A DNA stretch of 64,000 nt from Paenibacillus sp. H1-7 (GCF_022354825.1 NZ_CP031168.1:7554501-7618500); one strand, 5' to 3'. Counted from the stretch's first letter, positions 17,817 to 26,192 are shown. Notes: generated by a model from the sequence alone, not told the origin. A program made the numbers and translations.

Positions 17817-18254
17817 CTAGTTCCCTTGTCCATTCATCCTGTCAATGGCAGCCTGGACTCGCTCATGGAACTGTTGAATCTCGTCTCGCATCTGAATCAT
17901 TTTCTCCAGCTTCTCATTCAGAATCTCCAGCTGGTTTCGCACTACAGGCTCCAGCTCGAGCAGCTTCTGCTTCTTGTCCGCTTCTTCGGACAATTGCCGA
18001 TACCCGTGCCTGTGACTTTCGAGCTCCTCGGTGATCGTCACATAACGCTGCAGCTCCTGCAACGAAAAGCCCAGCACATCGCGGGCGTTAATCAGCCGCT
18101 TCAGCCGGTCTATATGCTCCTGCGTATATAAACGAATGCCGCCCTCGCTTCGTTCAGGTGGGGACAATAGCCCAAGCTCCTCATAATAACGCAGCGTCCG
18201 CTTGGTGAGCCCGACCTCCTTGGCTACATCGTCGATTTTGAATTTTTCCGTCAT
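17817..18254 (-). CDS. MerR family transcriptional regulator
   Basis: A 145-residue regulator. An N-terminal winged helix (IDDVAKEVGLTKRTLRYYEE, residues 6-25) is followed by a leucine-rich dimerisation coiled coil from about residue 75. There is no large ligand domain. The start is the ATG behind AGGAGGG; the longer frame would begin upstream of the transcription start predicted from the promoter. It is the first gene of a two-gene operon with the MFS exporter. Its own promoter has a palindrome in the spacer, so autoregulation is likely. Confidence 0.9.
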   Translation of the reverse strand: MTEKFKIDDVAKEVGLTKRTLRYYEELGLLSPPERSEGGIRLYTQEHIDRLKRLINARDVLGFSLQELQRYVTITEELESHRHGYRQLSEEADKKQKLLELEPVVRNQLEILNEKLEKMIQMRDEIQQFHERVQAAIDRMNGQGN

Positions 18255-18282
18255 CCGTGGTTTCCCTCCTTTTGCCTCTACT

Positions 18283-18312
18283 ATCATACTCCTTAGTTAA
18301 CGTTAACGTCAA
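18283..18312 (-). promoter_or_regulatory. MerR-type promoter and operator
   Basis: -35 TTGACG and -10 TATGAT are separated by 18 bp, and the spacer carries the perfect 12-bp palindrome GTTAACGTTAAC (18296-18307). MerR proteins bind exactly such spacer palindromes and untwist over-long spacers, so this is a good candidate for the binding site of the first gene's product. Confidence 0.8.
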
Positions 18313-18461
18313 CGGTAACTTTATTGTTTGCTCGGAAGCCGCTTTTATACAATGGAGGAGGCTATTTTCAAAAAAATAGGACCCTCCCCAGCAAAAATTC
18401 CTATTCTATTCGTCGCCGATTTGCGCTACAATATACCAAATAAAGGGAGGGGGGAGTCGCG

Positions 18462-19613
18462 CTGGCGAAAGCATCTATATTTATAAGCTCCGTCGGGCAG
18501 GACGATCTGCGTCCTATCCGTAATGCCGTCTTCGAAGAGCTGTCTGCGATGGGACATGCCCCCCTCATGTACGAACGGAACTTCGGACCATGGGACTCCC
18601 ACCGGGATTCCGTCGTCCGATGCCTGGAGAAGGTAGAGCAGTCCGACATCTTCCTGCTGTTTATTAAGGATAAGGGCGGAACCTTTTACCCCGATTACGA
18701 CCGGACGATCACTCATCTGGAATACATGCAGGCCGCCCGCCTGAACAAAACGATTCTCGTCTTCGTCGAAACGAGCGTGAAAAATGCTTTTTTCGGAACG
18801 GTCAAGCCGATCCTCGAGGACATCACAAACCGGCATGTGGAGCGGACCGGCGGGTATCCGAAAGCGGCGGACGTGACGGCTGCCTTGAAAGGACATCATC
18901 AGATTCCCCCGTATGTGGATCCGTACGTATGGTTCCTGATTGACGATTTGGTCAAAAAAGGCGTCTACTTCGAAGACTTGTCGCTCGGCGTCGCCATCAA
19001 TTGGAGAGATTACTTCAGTGATCTGCTGCGCCGCGGGGTTCTGCTTCTGCCTTTGGAAATGACCTTTGAAGCCTATATAAAGCAAATTCAAATTTATGAG
19101 GAGTTTCAGCTGTTCATCGACCTAAGCATCTCCGTGTTCCAACAGCTGCCTATCCAGAATACGGCTTCGCTGTTCCGCATATTTATGAATCATCTGAAGG
19201 GCGGCGTGATCAGGCACCGATATGGCAACCTGTTCTCGGAGGACATCGGCACCTTCGCGGATTGCTCGGCCATCACCGTCTACGGGCGCAGCGACGACAA
19301 GATGACCCTTGCCTTCCAGCTCGGGGCGACGACGAGCGAGCCCCATTTCCTGATCGATGACGATCAGTCCTACGTGTCGATAACGGCGAAGCGCGACAGC
19401 CAGGAGCAGCTTTTTTTCAAAGAAGGAAAGAAAACGCTGTACTTGACGGTCAAGTGCCGGGACCGTGTGATGACCTGTCACTTCCGCGCCGATTCCAGCT
19501 GGGATTCCAAGAAGTTTGTCACTTTTCGGGATGATATTTTGTATGCTATAATGAATCAAAATCCTATGATTTTTGAATTCGCCCGTAAATTGATTGGAGG
19601 GATGCAGCTATGA
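18462..19613 (+). CDS. DUF4062 (TIR-like) domain protein with CTG start
   Basis: A 383-residue protein. Residues 1-105 match the DUF4062 pattern: an initial strand ASIFISSV, a conserved Arg helix, SDIFLLFI and a THLEY motif. The remaining 280 residues are unrecognised and are predicted to be helical, then beta-rich. The only ATG in frame lies 29 codons further in and would delete the first strand. Codon 18462 is CTG and follows AAAGGGAGGGGGGAG at good spacing, with a stop just upstream, so CTG initiation is the best reading. DUF4062 resembles TIR/nucleotide-binding folds and is often found in NLR- or defence-like proteins. The stop overlaps the next gene's start by 4 nt. Confidence 0.72.
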   Translation: MAKASIFISSVGQDDLRPIRNAVFEELSAMGHAPLMYERNFGPWDSHRDSVVRCLEKVEQSDIFLLFIKDKGGTFYPDYDRTITHLEYMQAARLNKTILVFVETSVKNAFFGTVKPILEDITNRHVERTGGYPKAADVTAALKGHHQIPPYVDPYVWFLIDDLVKKGVYFEDLSLGVAINWRDYFSDLLRRGVLLLPLEMTFEAYIKQIQIYEEFQLFIDLSISVFQQLPIQNTASLFRIFMNHLKGGVIRHRYGNLFSEDIGTFADCSAITVYGRSDDKMTLAFQLGATTSEPHFLIDDDQSYVSITAKRDSQEQLFFKEGKKTLYLTVKCRDRVMTCHFRADSSWDSKKFVTFRDDILYAIMNQNPMIFEFARKLIGGMQL

Positions 19614-19795
19614 CAACCGTATATGTATCCAAGAACGGAGAAGTTACCGTCGCCGTAGGCGAGCAGCCCAAAGACGCTCTTCTGTTCGTATCCCCTTTGA
19701 AGAGCTTTCAGGATTTGCTGAAAGAGCAAAAGGAAGAAAGCGCGAAGGCGCTGGAGCTGATACGCAGCCGGTTTGCCGCGGCCAAACGAGGATAG
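19610..19795 (+). CDS. 61-residue protein coupled to the DUF4062 gene
   Basis: A small soluble protein with a beta-hairpin-like first third (TTVYVSKNGEVTVAVGE) and a charged helix in the last third (KEQKEESAKALELIRSRF). Its ATG overlaps the DUF4062 stop codon (ATGA) and GGAGGG lies about 9 nt upstream, so the two are co-translated. I do not recognise it. Partner, antidote or regulatory subunit of the DUF4062 protein are possibilities only. Confidence 0.65.
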   Translation: MTTVYVSKNGEVTVAVGEQPKDALLFVSPLKSFQDLLKEQKEESAKALELIRSRFAAAKRG

Positions 19796-19875
19796 ATTCC
19801 GAGTGGGTCTTTTATGATATTCATTATTCATGATACTGATCTTTCATGTTATTGATCTTTTAGGAGATTACACAA

Positions 19876-19899
19876 AACCCGGCTTATCGAAGCCGGGTT
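19876..19899. terminator. Bidirectional terminator
   Basis: A perfect 10-bp stem AACCCGGCTT/AAGCCGGGTT with an ATCG loop, followed by CTTTATTTT on the plus strand. It serves the DUF4062 pair and faces the methyltransferase gene on the other strand. Confidence 0.85.
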
Positions 19900-19935
19900 C
19901 TTTATTTTGCTCATCGCATAGTTCGAGATTGCACT

Positions 19936-20676
19936 TTACGCCAAATTCTTGTCCGCCGAGATAATAAGAAACATCGGTCTCCGGTTTTCATCGGCCATGC
20001 CGGGCACGTTCTTCACCATCTCTTCGGTAGGTCTCGGCTCTTTGACGGCTCTAATGGCAAATCCGGCACCGATCAGATCATTCATATAGGTCGAGATCGT
20101 GCGATGGTATTTCACCACATTATCCGTCAAAAAAGAGGTCTTCCGCAATCCTTCGTCTTGATAACCGTCAACCGGCCAGTACAGACGATTCCCCTGGTCA
20201 TCGATAGCCCAATCCTGCTGCTCCCTGGAAGTAAAGATCGGGTGCTCGACAGAGAACACGAACGATCCTCCAGGCCGCAAACAAGCATATACCTTTCTGC
20301 AGATGGCATCGAACGATTCGATATAGTGGAAAGCCAGCGAGCTGATAGCCACATCGAACGAAGAATCTGCAAAGTCGATGTCTTCAATCGGCATTTGAAT
20401 ATAGGAAATCATCGGATCCTCGGTCGCTTCGCGGGCTTTTTGCAGCATATTCCCGGATATGTCTACGCCTATAACGGAACTCGCCTGCTGCTCGCGGGCA
20501 TACCGGCAGTGCCATCCGAACCCGCAGCCCAAATCCAGCACCCTTTTATCGCGCAGCTCCGGCAATAGCGCTTTTAATACATGCCACTCCCCTGCAGCTT
20601 CGAGTCCCTGGACAGACCGCGGCATTTGTTCGTAAGCCGAAAAGAACTTCGGATCGTCGTATTTGTTTTGTTTCAT
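19936..20676 (-). CDS. Class I SAM-dependent methyltransferase
   Basis: A 246-residue cytosolic methyltransferase of the Methyltransf_11/25 group. Motif I is VLDLGCGFGWHC (about residue 49), the acidic ribose-binding residue is in VIGVDISG (about 73), and post-I/II motifs are FDVAISSLAFHY (about 110) and LRPGGSFVFS (about 137). The substrate is unknown. The start MKQNKY is preferred since AGGAG is 9 nt away; the upstream in-frame ATG abuts the site. A large hairpin sits just upstream of the ribosome binding site. Confidence 0.87.
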   Translation of the reverse strand: MKQNKYDDPKFFSAYEQMPRSVQGLEAAGEWHVLKALLPELRDKRVLDLGCGFGWHCRYAREQQASSVIGVDISGNMLQKAREATEDPMISYIQMPIEDIDFADSSFDVAISSLAFHYIESFDAICRKVYACLRPGGSFVFSVEHPIFTSREQQDWAIDDQGNRLYWPVDGYQDEGLRKTSFLTDNVVKYHRTISTYMNDLIGAGFAIRAVKEPRPTEEMVKNVPGMADENRRPMFLIISADKNLA

Positions 20677-20698
20677 GTTTAACATCTCCTATTATTGT

Positions 20699-20752
20699 AA
20701 GATAGCCTCCCAAAATCTGCACCGCATTCCATTTCGGGAGGCACGCTATCTT
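20699..20752 (-). promoter_or_regulatory. Leader hairpin upstream of the methyltransferase
   Basis: AAGATAGCGTGCCTCCC pairs with GGGAGGCTATCTT across a 22-nt loop, ending about 10 nt before the AGGAG. No T-run follows. It may influence translation or mRNA stability. Confidence 0.5.
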
Positions 20753-20822
20753 CTTCTCACCATTGTTTTCACCTCGTACACAGGAGTCTTCCACCTGCTT
20801 TATGATAACATAGGATACTGCT

Positions 20823-20876
20823 AAAAAAACAAAGAAGCCTCCTATTCGCATCCAAGGTTCAGCGGTTAGGAGACTT
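20823..20876 (-). terminator. Terminator of the SLH surface protein gene
   Basis: On the minus strand a 10-bp stem AAGTCTCCTA/TAGGAGGCTT is followed by CTTTGTTTTTTT, 16 bp past the stop codon. Confidence 0.82.
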
Positions 20877-20891
20877 ATTCCTTCGTTCTGA

Positions 20892-23800
20892 TTATTTCAA
20901 GCTATCTAATAATGTCTTGATCTGCGCATTTAAATTGAGCGCATTCAGGATGATTGTCAACGATTCCGCTCTGGTGGAAGGTGCTTCCGGATCGAATCGG
21001 TTCTCCCCTTTGCCCGTAACAATACCTGCTTTGGCTGCATCGCGGATGGAACCGGCTGCAAAAGTAGCGTCAATGTCGGAAAACGCTCCGGCGGCTTGAT
21101 CTTTTTTCAAGGCATCCATATTGACGATCCGGCTAATGATAGCGACCATCTCCGCACGGGTGATCGTATTGTCCGGACGGAACTCTTCGCCGTAGCCATT
21201 TACGATCCCGGCATTGGCAAGCTTCTCGATAACCTCTTTAGCCCAATGGTTACCGATATCGTTCAGTACAACCGATTGCTTCTGCTCGCTGCTGATAGGG
21301 AACACTCTGGCGATAATGGCTGCGAATTCGGCACGTGTAATATTCCCGTTCGGTTTAAAAGTACCGTCTGCGTATCCTTCGATCAAATTCAATCGAATGA
21401 ATGTAGCGATCGTTTGTTGTGCCCAGTGCTGCTGCGTGTCGGCAAAAGAAGTTGGAGCTCCCGAGTTTTGCGCCGCTTCGATTCTGGACTGAATATTTTT
21501 CACTACATTACCGTCGGCCTGTACCGCCTTGTTATTGAAAACATCCGATTGCGCCGCAGGATTCTGGGTGTCCGACGGCTTGTTCGTGTCAGACGGTTTG
21601 TTCGTGTCCACAGGCTTCTCCGTTTCGACAGGAGTCGTCGGAGCGGAAGAAGCTGTGTCACGGTCTCTCCGTCCAGGTACATAAATCGAAACGGTTTGTG
21701 ACACACCATCGATAGTAATCGTAATATCGGCGGTACCATAGCCTGTCGCTTTAATTAAGCCTGACGGGCTTACGGTAGCGATATTCTCGTCAGAGCTTCC
21801 ATAGTGGGCCGTTGCTGTTACATCAGCGGTTGTTCCATTGCTGTACGCTGCCGTAACGGCAAGCTGTTTGATTTCACCGTAGTAGACTGTCGCTCTGGTT
21901 GTATTAACCGAAAGCGAGGATACACTCACAGGCTGAGGCTTTGAAGTTACCGCAACCACAATGGATACGCTATGTCCTTCCAGCGTTCCCGTGATAGTAG
22001 CGGAACCGGCTGAATGAGCTGTAATGACACCATTGCTGGAGACGGAAGCAACGGCTTCATTGTCCGAAACCCAATTTAGCAGATGGGTTACGACAGCGCT
22101 GGCATGATTGGAGTAAGTAGCCGTTACTACCGTAGCTGCGGTTCCGCCAACCTCTAGGGAAGTCGCGATCGGGCTTACAGAAAGCCCTGTAATCGTCACA
22201 GGCACAGATACATCAGCTGTTGTAATTCGTACCGTGACACCAGAGGATTCTGCATTCCAATCGTCCAGGACAATAATCTTATAGGTATACTCCGTGCTAG
22301 GAGTCAGCCCCGTAAACGTGTAGGTGGAAGCCGTCACCGTTCCCGTTGCAACGCCTTTTCCGTCTACAATTTTGATACCGTTCATAGCGATGGACGGATT
22401 AGTCCAATTCAATGTAATGCTGGTAGGTGTAGTCGAGTAGGCAACACTCCCTACGTTGGGTACTACCGGCACGAATGCGAGTGTTTGGACCGTGATGGTT
22501 TTCACAGCTTGACTGCCGCCTGCCTTGTTGATTTGTACCGTCACATCACCGCTTACTGGTATTCGTGAATAAGTAATGGTTCCGTTATTCGCCACACCAG
22601 GATGGGCGGATACCAGCGTCAGCGTAACTCCCGTATCTGCCATGCCCGGCAATCCGTTCAGATAGGTTAGCAGATTCGTATGCGTTCCTTCCGCAGCCGT
22701 TAACGTTGACGGGATTAGCGCCTTGGCCGCGCTGATCGACGCATTGGCCAGTTCCTCCTGTGTAGGAGTATGTGCTGGTACGGTGATCGGAATGATTTTT
22801 GTTTCCGTTACGCCCGGTGCTTTGCTGATCTGTACAGTGACATTTCCAGATACGGCTGTGTCTGTATAGTGGATTGTCCCATCAGAGTCTATGTTAGCAT
22901 TGGAAGACAGCAGCGTCAGGGTAACTCCCGTATCTCCCATTCCCGGCAATCCGTTCAGATAGGTCAACAAATTCGTGTAAGTTCCCTCGGTAACCGTAAC
23001 GCTTGAAGGCACAATCGCCTTGGCCGCACTGATCGACGCATTCGCCAACTCTTCCGGCGTAGGAGTATGTGCTGGTACGGTTACCGAAATCACTTTTGTG
23101 CTCGTAGTGCCCGGTGCTTTACTGATCTGCACGGTGACATTTCCGGTTACGGCTGTGTCTGTATAATGGATCGTCCCGTCGGAGTCTACATTAGCATTGG
23201 AAGACTGCAGCGTCAGCGTAACTCCCGTATCTCCCATTCCTGGCAATCCGTTCAGATAGGTTAGCAGATTCGTATGCGTTCCTTCCGCAGCCGTAAACGT
23301 TGCAGGGATCAGTGCCTTGGCCGCACTGATCGACGCATTCGCCAACTCTTCCGGCTTAGGAGTATGTGCTGGTACGGTTACCGAAATCATTTTTGTGCTC
23401 ATAGTGCCCGGTGCTTTACTAATCTGTACGGTGACACTTCCCGTTACGGCTGTGTCTGTATAACTAATTGTCCCGTCGGAGTCTACGTTAGCATTAGAAG
23501 ACTGCAGCGTCAGGGTAACTCCCGTATCTCCCATTCCCGGCAATCCGTTCAGATAGGTTAGCAGATTCGTATGCGTTCCTTCCGCAGCCGTAAACGTTGA
23601 CGGGATTAGCGCCTTGGCTGCACTGATCGACGCATTTGCCAGCTCCTCCTGCGAAGGAGTATGTGCTGGTATGGTTACCGAAATGATCTTTGAATCCGTA
23701 ACGCCGGACTTGCTGATTTGCACGGTGACATTTCCGGTTACAGCTGTTCCTGTATAACTAATTGTCCCGTTAGTGCTTACGTTAGCATTGGAAGACTGCA

Positions 23801-24686
23801 GCGTCAGCGTAACTCCCGTATCTCCCATTCCTGGCAATCCGTTCAGGTAGCTTAGCAGACTCGTATGAGTTCCTTCCACAGCTGTAAACATTGTTGGGAT
23901 CAGCGCTTTGGCGGCGCCAATGGCAGCACCGGCAAATTCATGCTTAAAAACTTTGCCAGATGATAAGCTCGAAATATAGTGAGTTCCATCCGGAAGGAAA
24001 ACGATTCCGTTTCCGTTAACGGTTTCAAGCTGCTGATATTTCGTTGGATCCTGGGCCGTTTTCCCTGTCAAATCGGCCTGACTGATCCTGTTGGCCTTGT
24101 ACGAGTCATCGATAAAATAAAGATCGCCGTTCAGACTGAATCCAATACCATATATTGATCTCACTAAGCCAGTAATGATGGGTTCCGGAACGGATTGGCC
24201 TTGAGCCAGCTTGTAAATGCCTTTCGTTAAATAATCAGTCATATACAGATTGTCATTCGAATCGAAGGTTAATCCGTATATATAGTTAAGGTTACCTGTA
24301 AAAAAAGGCTGGCTTTTGCTTGCAATAGTCGCATCATTTAGGGGCAAACTCGTCAACGATGCCGCCGGAATCTTAAAGACCGTTTTATTACTATCCTTAG
24401 TATAGAACAAATCGCCGTGACTGTTCATAGCAACAGCCATAGGGGAGCTGCCTACACTCATTTCCAAAACGCTACTTACTTGACCCGTCGTTGTTGAAAT
24501 ACGTGAAATTCTTTCCGGACCTCGCTGGGCCACATAAATGTACCCGTCGTGATAGGCCATCGATCTCGGATCGGTAATAGTTACGGAATCGGGAAGACCT
24601 GTGCTCGCGCCCGCAAATGCCGCAGGGAACATGCTGAATACTAAGGAAAAGATCATGAAAATAATCAGTGACTTCTTGCCTTGCAT
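20892..24686 (-). CDS. SLH-anchored surface protein with beta-propeller and Ig-like repeats
   Basis: A 1264-residue secreted protein. Order of parts: signal peptide (1-28), NHL/SMP-30-like beta-propeller (about 30-250), five tandem copies of an approx. 95-residue atrophied bacterial Ig-like repeat containing YLNGLPGMGDTGVTLTL (about 255-725), a fibronectin-III-like domain (about 735-825), two Big_2 Ig domains (about 830-1005), a Pro/Thr/Lys linker and three SLH domains (about 1085-1250) that bind pyruvylated secondary cell wall polymer. The propeller plus Ig stalk suggests a cell-wall-bound binding protein; the ligand is unknown. It starts at an ATG behind GGAGG. Monocistronic. Confidence 0.9.
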   Translation of the reverse strand: MQGKKSLIIFMIFSLVFSMFPAAFAGASTGLPDSVTITDPRSMAYHDGYIYVAQRGPERISRISTTTGQVSSVLEMSVGSSPMAVAMNSHGDLFYTKDSNKTVFKIPAASLTSLPLNDATIASKSQPFFTGNLNYIYGLTFDSNDNLYMTDYLTKGIYKLAQGQSVPEPIITGLVRSIYGIGFSLNGDLYFIDDSYKANRISQADLTGKTAQDPTKYQQLETVNGNGIVFLPDGTHYISSLSSGKVFKHEFAGAAIGAAKALIPTMFTAVEGTHTSLLSYLNGLPGMGDTGVTLTLQSSNANVSTNGTISYTGTAVTGNVTVQISKSGVTDSKIISVTIPAHTPSQEELANASISAAKALIPSTFTAAEGTHTNLLTYLNGLPGMGDTGVTLTLQSSNANVDSDGTISYTDTAVTGSVTVQISKAPGTMSTKMISVTVPAHTPKPEELANASISAAKALIPATFTAAEGTHTNLLTYLNGLPGMGDTGVTLTLQSSNANVDSDGTIHYTDTAVTGNVTVQISKAPGTTSTKVISVTVPAHTPTPEELANASISAAKAIVPSSVTVTEGTYTNLLTYLNGLPGMGDTGVTLTLLSSNANIDSDGTIHYTDTAVSGNVTVQISKAPGVTETKIIPITVPAHTPTQEELANASISAAKALIPSTLTAAEGTHTNLLTYLNGLPGMADTGVTLTLVSAHPGVANNGTITYSRIPVSGDVTVQINKAGGSQAVKTITVQTLAFVPVVPNVGSVAYSTTPTSITLNWTNPSIAMNGIKIVDGKGVATGTVTASTYTFTGLTPSTEYTYKIIVLDDWNAESSGVTVRITTADVSVPVTITGLSVSPIATSLEVGGTAATVVTATYSNHASAVVTHLLNWVSDNEAVASVSSNGVITAHSAGSATITGTLEGHSVSIVVAVTSKPQPVSVSSLSVNTTRATVYYGEIKQLAVTAAYSNGTTADVTATAHYGSSDENIATVSPSGLIKATGYGTADITITIDGVSQTVSIYVPGRRDRDTASSAPTTPVETEKPVDTNKPSDTNKPSDTQNPAAQSDVFNNKAVQADGNVVKNIQSRIEAAQNSGAPTSFADTQQHWAQQTIATFIRLNLIEGYADGTFKPNGNITRAEFAAIIARVFPISSEQKQSVVLNDIGNHWAKEVIEKLANAGIVNGYGEEFRPDNTITRAEMVAIISRIVNMDALKKDQAAGAFSDIDATFAAGSIRDAAKAGIVTGKGENRFDPEAPSTRAESLTIILNALNLNAQIKTLLDSLK
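22500..23960 (-). repeat. Five tandem in-frame repeats of about 285 bp in the SLH gene
   Basis: Each unit encodes a helix-like start (ISAAKALIP), the shared YLNGLPGMGDTGVTLTL block, a strand pair around SSNANV and a closing VTVPAHTP motif. The units are very similar at DNA level, including silent positions, pointing to recent duplication or ongoing exchange. Confidence 0.85.
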
Positions 24687-24832
24687 AAGTAGGACAACCT
24701 CCGTTTAGTAAATTTGTAAAATATCGTTGAAAAGTATGTAGAAAGATATATTTCGATAGCCCTCTCGGGACAAGCAAAGCCTAAACCAAGACCACAGACC
24801 TAACGATGACAAAATTCAACAATAATTTACAC

Positions 24833-24860
24833 TTTATACTAGCCTATTAGCTCTAAACAA
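24833..24860 (-). promoter_or_regulatory. Candidate sigma-A promoter of the SLH gene
   Basis: -35 TTGTTT, 16-bp spacer, -10 TATAAA in AT-rich DNA. Position is reasonable, but the -35 match is only partial. Confidence 0.4.
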
Positions 24861-24900
24861 ATAATAAACATTTGGGTTGTAAGACAAATGGTACGGTCTA

Positions 24901-24953
24901 AAAAAGTAAAAAGCAGCCCTGCTGCGGTGACTCACCGCATTAGGACTACTTTG
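24901..24953. terminator. Terminator-like long hairpin in the divergent region
   Basis: An inner palindrome GCGGTGACTCACCGC is extended by a 9-bp outer stem (AGTAGTCCT/AGGGCTGCT on the minus strand), followed by TTTTTACTTTTTT on the minus strand and TTTGATTT on the plus. No gene obviously ends here, so it may insulate the two promoters or act in a leader. Confidence 0.6.
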
Positions 24954-25075
24954 ATTTAGTCTTTTCTCGATAGGGGGTTCTTAGCCATACTATTACCCAT
25001 ATGATAATATTAGATTTGGTAACCATCGGCTTCTCTCTGCTATTTTAAGACTTTACATAGAAAGAAGGTTTATAA

Positions 25076-25663
25076 ATGAAGGGGATTTATGAGGATCAAG
25101 TTACGTCTGTCGAAGCACTGCGCCAGTTGATCGGCGTTCCGAATGAGGCGGTTGTTAAAAAATCAATTGCGCAAATGGATGACCATATCCGGAATTATTT
25201 GAACAAATCCCCCTTGTTCTTCCTCTCTACCGCAAACGCTGAAGGCCACTGCGACGTCTCGCCTCGGGGAGACGCTCCGGGATCGGTTCACGTGCTTGAC
25301 GATCACAGGCTGATTTATGCAGAGCGTCCGGGCAACAAGCGGATTGACTCCTTGCTGAATATCCTCTCCAACCCGCAGGTGGGCATGTTGTTTATCATTC
25401 CAGGGCAAGAACAAGTGCTTCGAATCAACGGCAAGGCATGGATTACGCAAAATCAAGAGCTGCTTAAGCCGCTACAGTGGAACGGTACCGTCCCTAAGCT
25501 CGGCGTCATCGTAGAGGTTCAGGAGGCCTTCGTCCATTGCCCGAGAGCGTTGAAGCAAGCCGGCATTTGGGATAAAGAAACATGGCTTCCGGAGAATGAG
25601 CTGCCGTCTATTCAAGAGATGTTTCAAGCTCATCTTAAAATCAACGGCATGACGTTGAAGTAG
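25076..25663 (+). CDS. FMN-dependent PPOX-type flavoprotein
   Basis: A 195-residue protein of the pyridoxamine 5'-phosphate oxidase-like split-barrel family, close to the MSMEG_1061 group. Visible motifs: FFLSTANAEGHCDVSPRGD (about 46-64), the conserved RPGNKRIDSL (about 88) and GKAWIT (about 122). Such proteins bind FMN or F420; the substrate is unknown. AGAAAGAAGG precedes the ATG. Single gene closed by a strong terminator. Confidence 0.85.
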   Translation: MKGIYEDQVTSVEALRQLIGVPNEAVVKKSIAQMDDHIRNYLNKSPLFFLSTANAEGHCDVSPRGDAPGSVHVLDDHRLIYAERPGNKRIDSLLNILSNPQVGMLFIIPGQEQVLRINGKAWITQNQELLKPLQWNGTVPKLGVIVEVQEAFVHCPRALKQAGIWDKETWLPENELPSIQEMFQAHLKINGMTLK

Positions 25664-25696
25664 TAGTCCATATGCAAGCTCGCGGTCAAATTGAAA

Positions 25697-25728
25697 AAGG
25701 ACACCGCCTTAATTCAAGCGGTGTCCTT
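25697..25728 (+). terminator. Terminator of the PPOX flavoprotein gene
   Basis: Perfect 11-bp stem AAGGACACCGC/GCGGTGTCCTT with a 10-nt loop; the tail is GGGTTTG, a weak T-run. Confidence 0.75.
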
Positions 25729-25794
25729 GGGTTTGTTGAGGAACAAAAGGAAATTAAATTTTGATTTGCATACGAACCTCCAGCCCGATGCATA

Positions 25795-25979
25795 GATCGG
25801 ACATGAGATCCGTTATTTCCTGAAATGAAGCTGCTTTTCGAATGCGATCGGACCGTGAGTCCGCTATTTGCTCTTTTTACCGGGAAAAAGGGTGTATTTT
25901 TGCGAAATAAAGGATCTGTTGTCCGATCACCTTCAAAATCGAACCATTTTTGGTAAAATAACGGATCTGCGGTCCGTTC
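25795..25979. repeat. Four-unit fold-back intergenic repeat, copy B
   Basis: Same arrangement as the element at 7604-7787: two direct units starting GATCGGAC and two inverted units starting near AAATAACGGATC. The core 24-mers are conserved while the joints have diverged strongly, which suggests that the cores are what is maintained. Confidence 0.8.
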
Positions 25980-26172
25980 CAGCTTGGGAAATGGTCTCCA
26001 GCGAACGAGTTCTGTAGCGAATTGGATTCTGCTACGAAACGGAACAAAGGTACAGTTTCATACCGACGCTGGCTGCCTTTTCGGAGCATAGTGCTCATTT
26101 GCAGCTTTCAAGCGCCAATTTCCAGATAACAATCGAGACCTGTTTGGCTAAACCAGTTTTTTACCAACCTGA

Positions 26173-26190
26173 GGCTGCCAATTGGCAGCC
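26173..26190. terminator. Palindrome next to the acetyltransferase stop
   Basis: Perfect palindrome GGCTGCCAATTGGCAGCC two bases past the stop of the minus-strand gene. Neither strand has a good T-run, so terminator function is uncertain. Confidence 0.4.
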
Positions 26191-26192
26191 CT

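Larger units (their letters stand above)
24687..25075. other. Divergent intergenic region of 389 bp
   Basis: Contains the probable promoter of the SLH gene (minus strand, -35 TTGTTT at 24855-24860 and -10 TATAAA at 24833-24838, 16-bp spacer, roughly 140-nt leader) and a large hairpin at 24901-24953. No convincing promoter for the plus-strand flavoprotein gene was pinned down. Confidence 0.5.
25664..26192. other. Intergenic stretch of 529 bp
   Basis: Between convergent genes. It holds the terminator of the flavoprotein gene, repeat copy B and a short palindrome next to the acetyltransferase stop. Nothing else recognisable. Confidence 0.6.

Noticed and set aside
19801-19862. Imperfect direct repeat (TCATGnTAnTGATCTTT) after the DUF4062 pair
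   Set aside because: Only two short AT-rich units; not enough to call an operator or element.
22500-23960. Regular repeats that could be taken for a CRISPR array
   Set aside because: Units are about 285 bp, in frame and inside one coding sequence.
24761-24815. Sequence resembling part of a c-di-GMP-I riboswitch (GGGACaaGCAAAGCC, CCTAA)
   Set aside because: The GGCAAACC half, the spacing of GGGACGCAAAGCC and the P1 stem are missing; it is also far from the plus-strand start codon.
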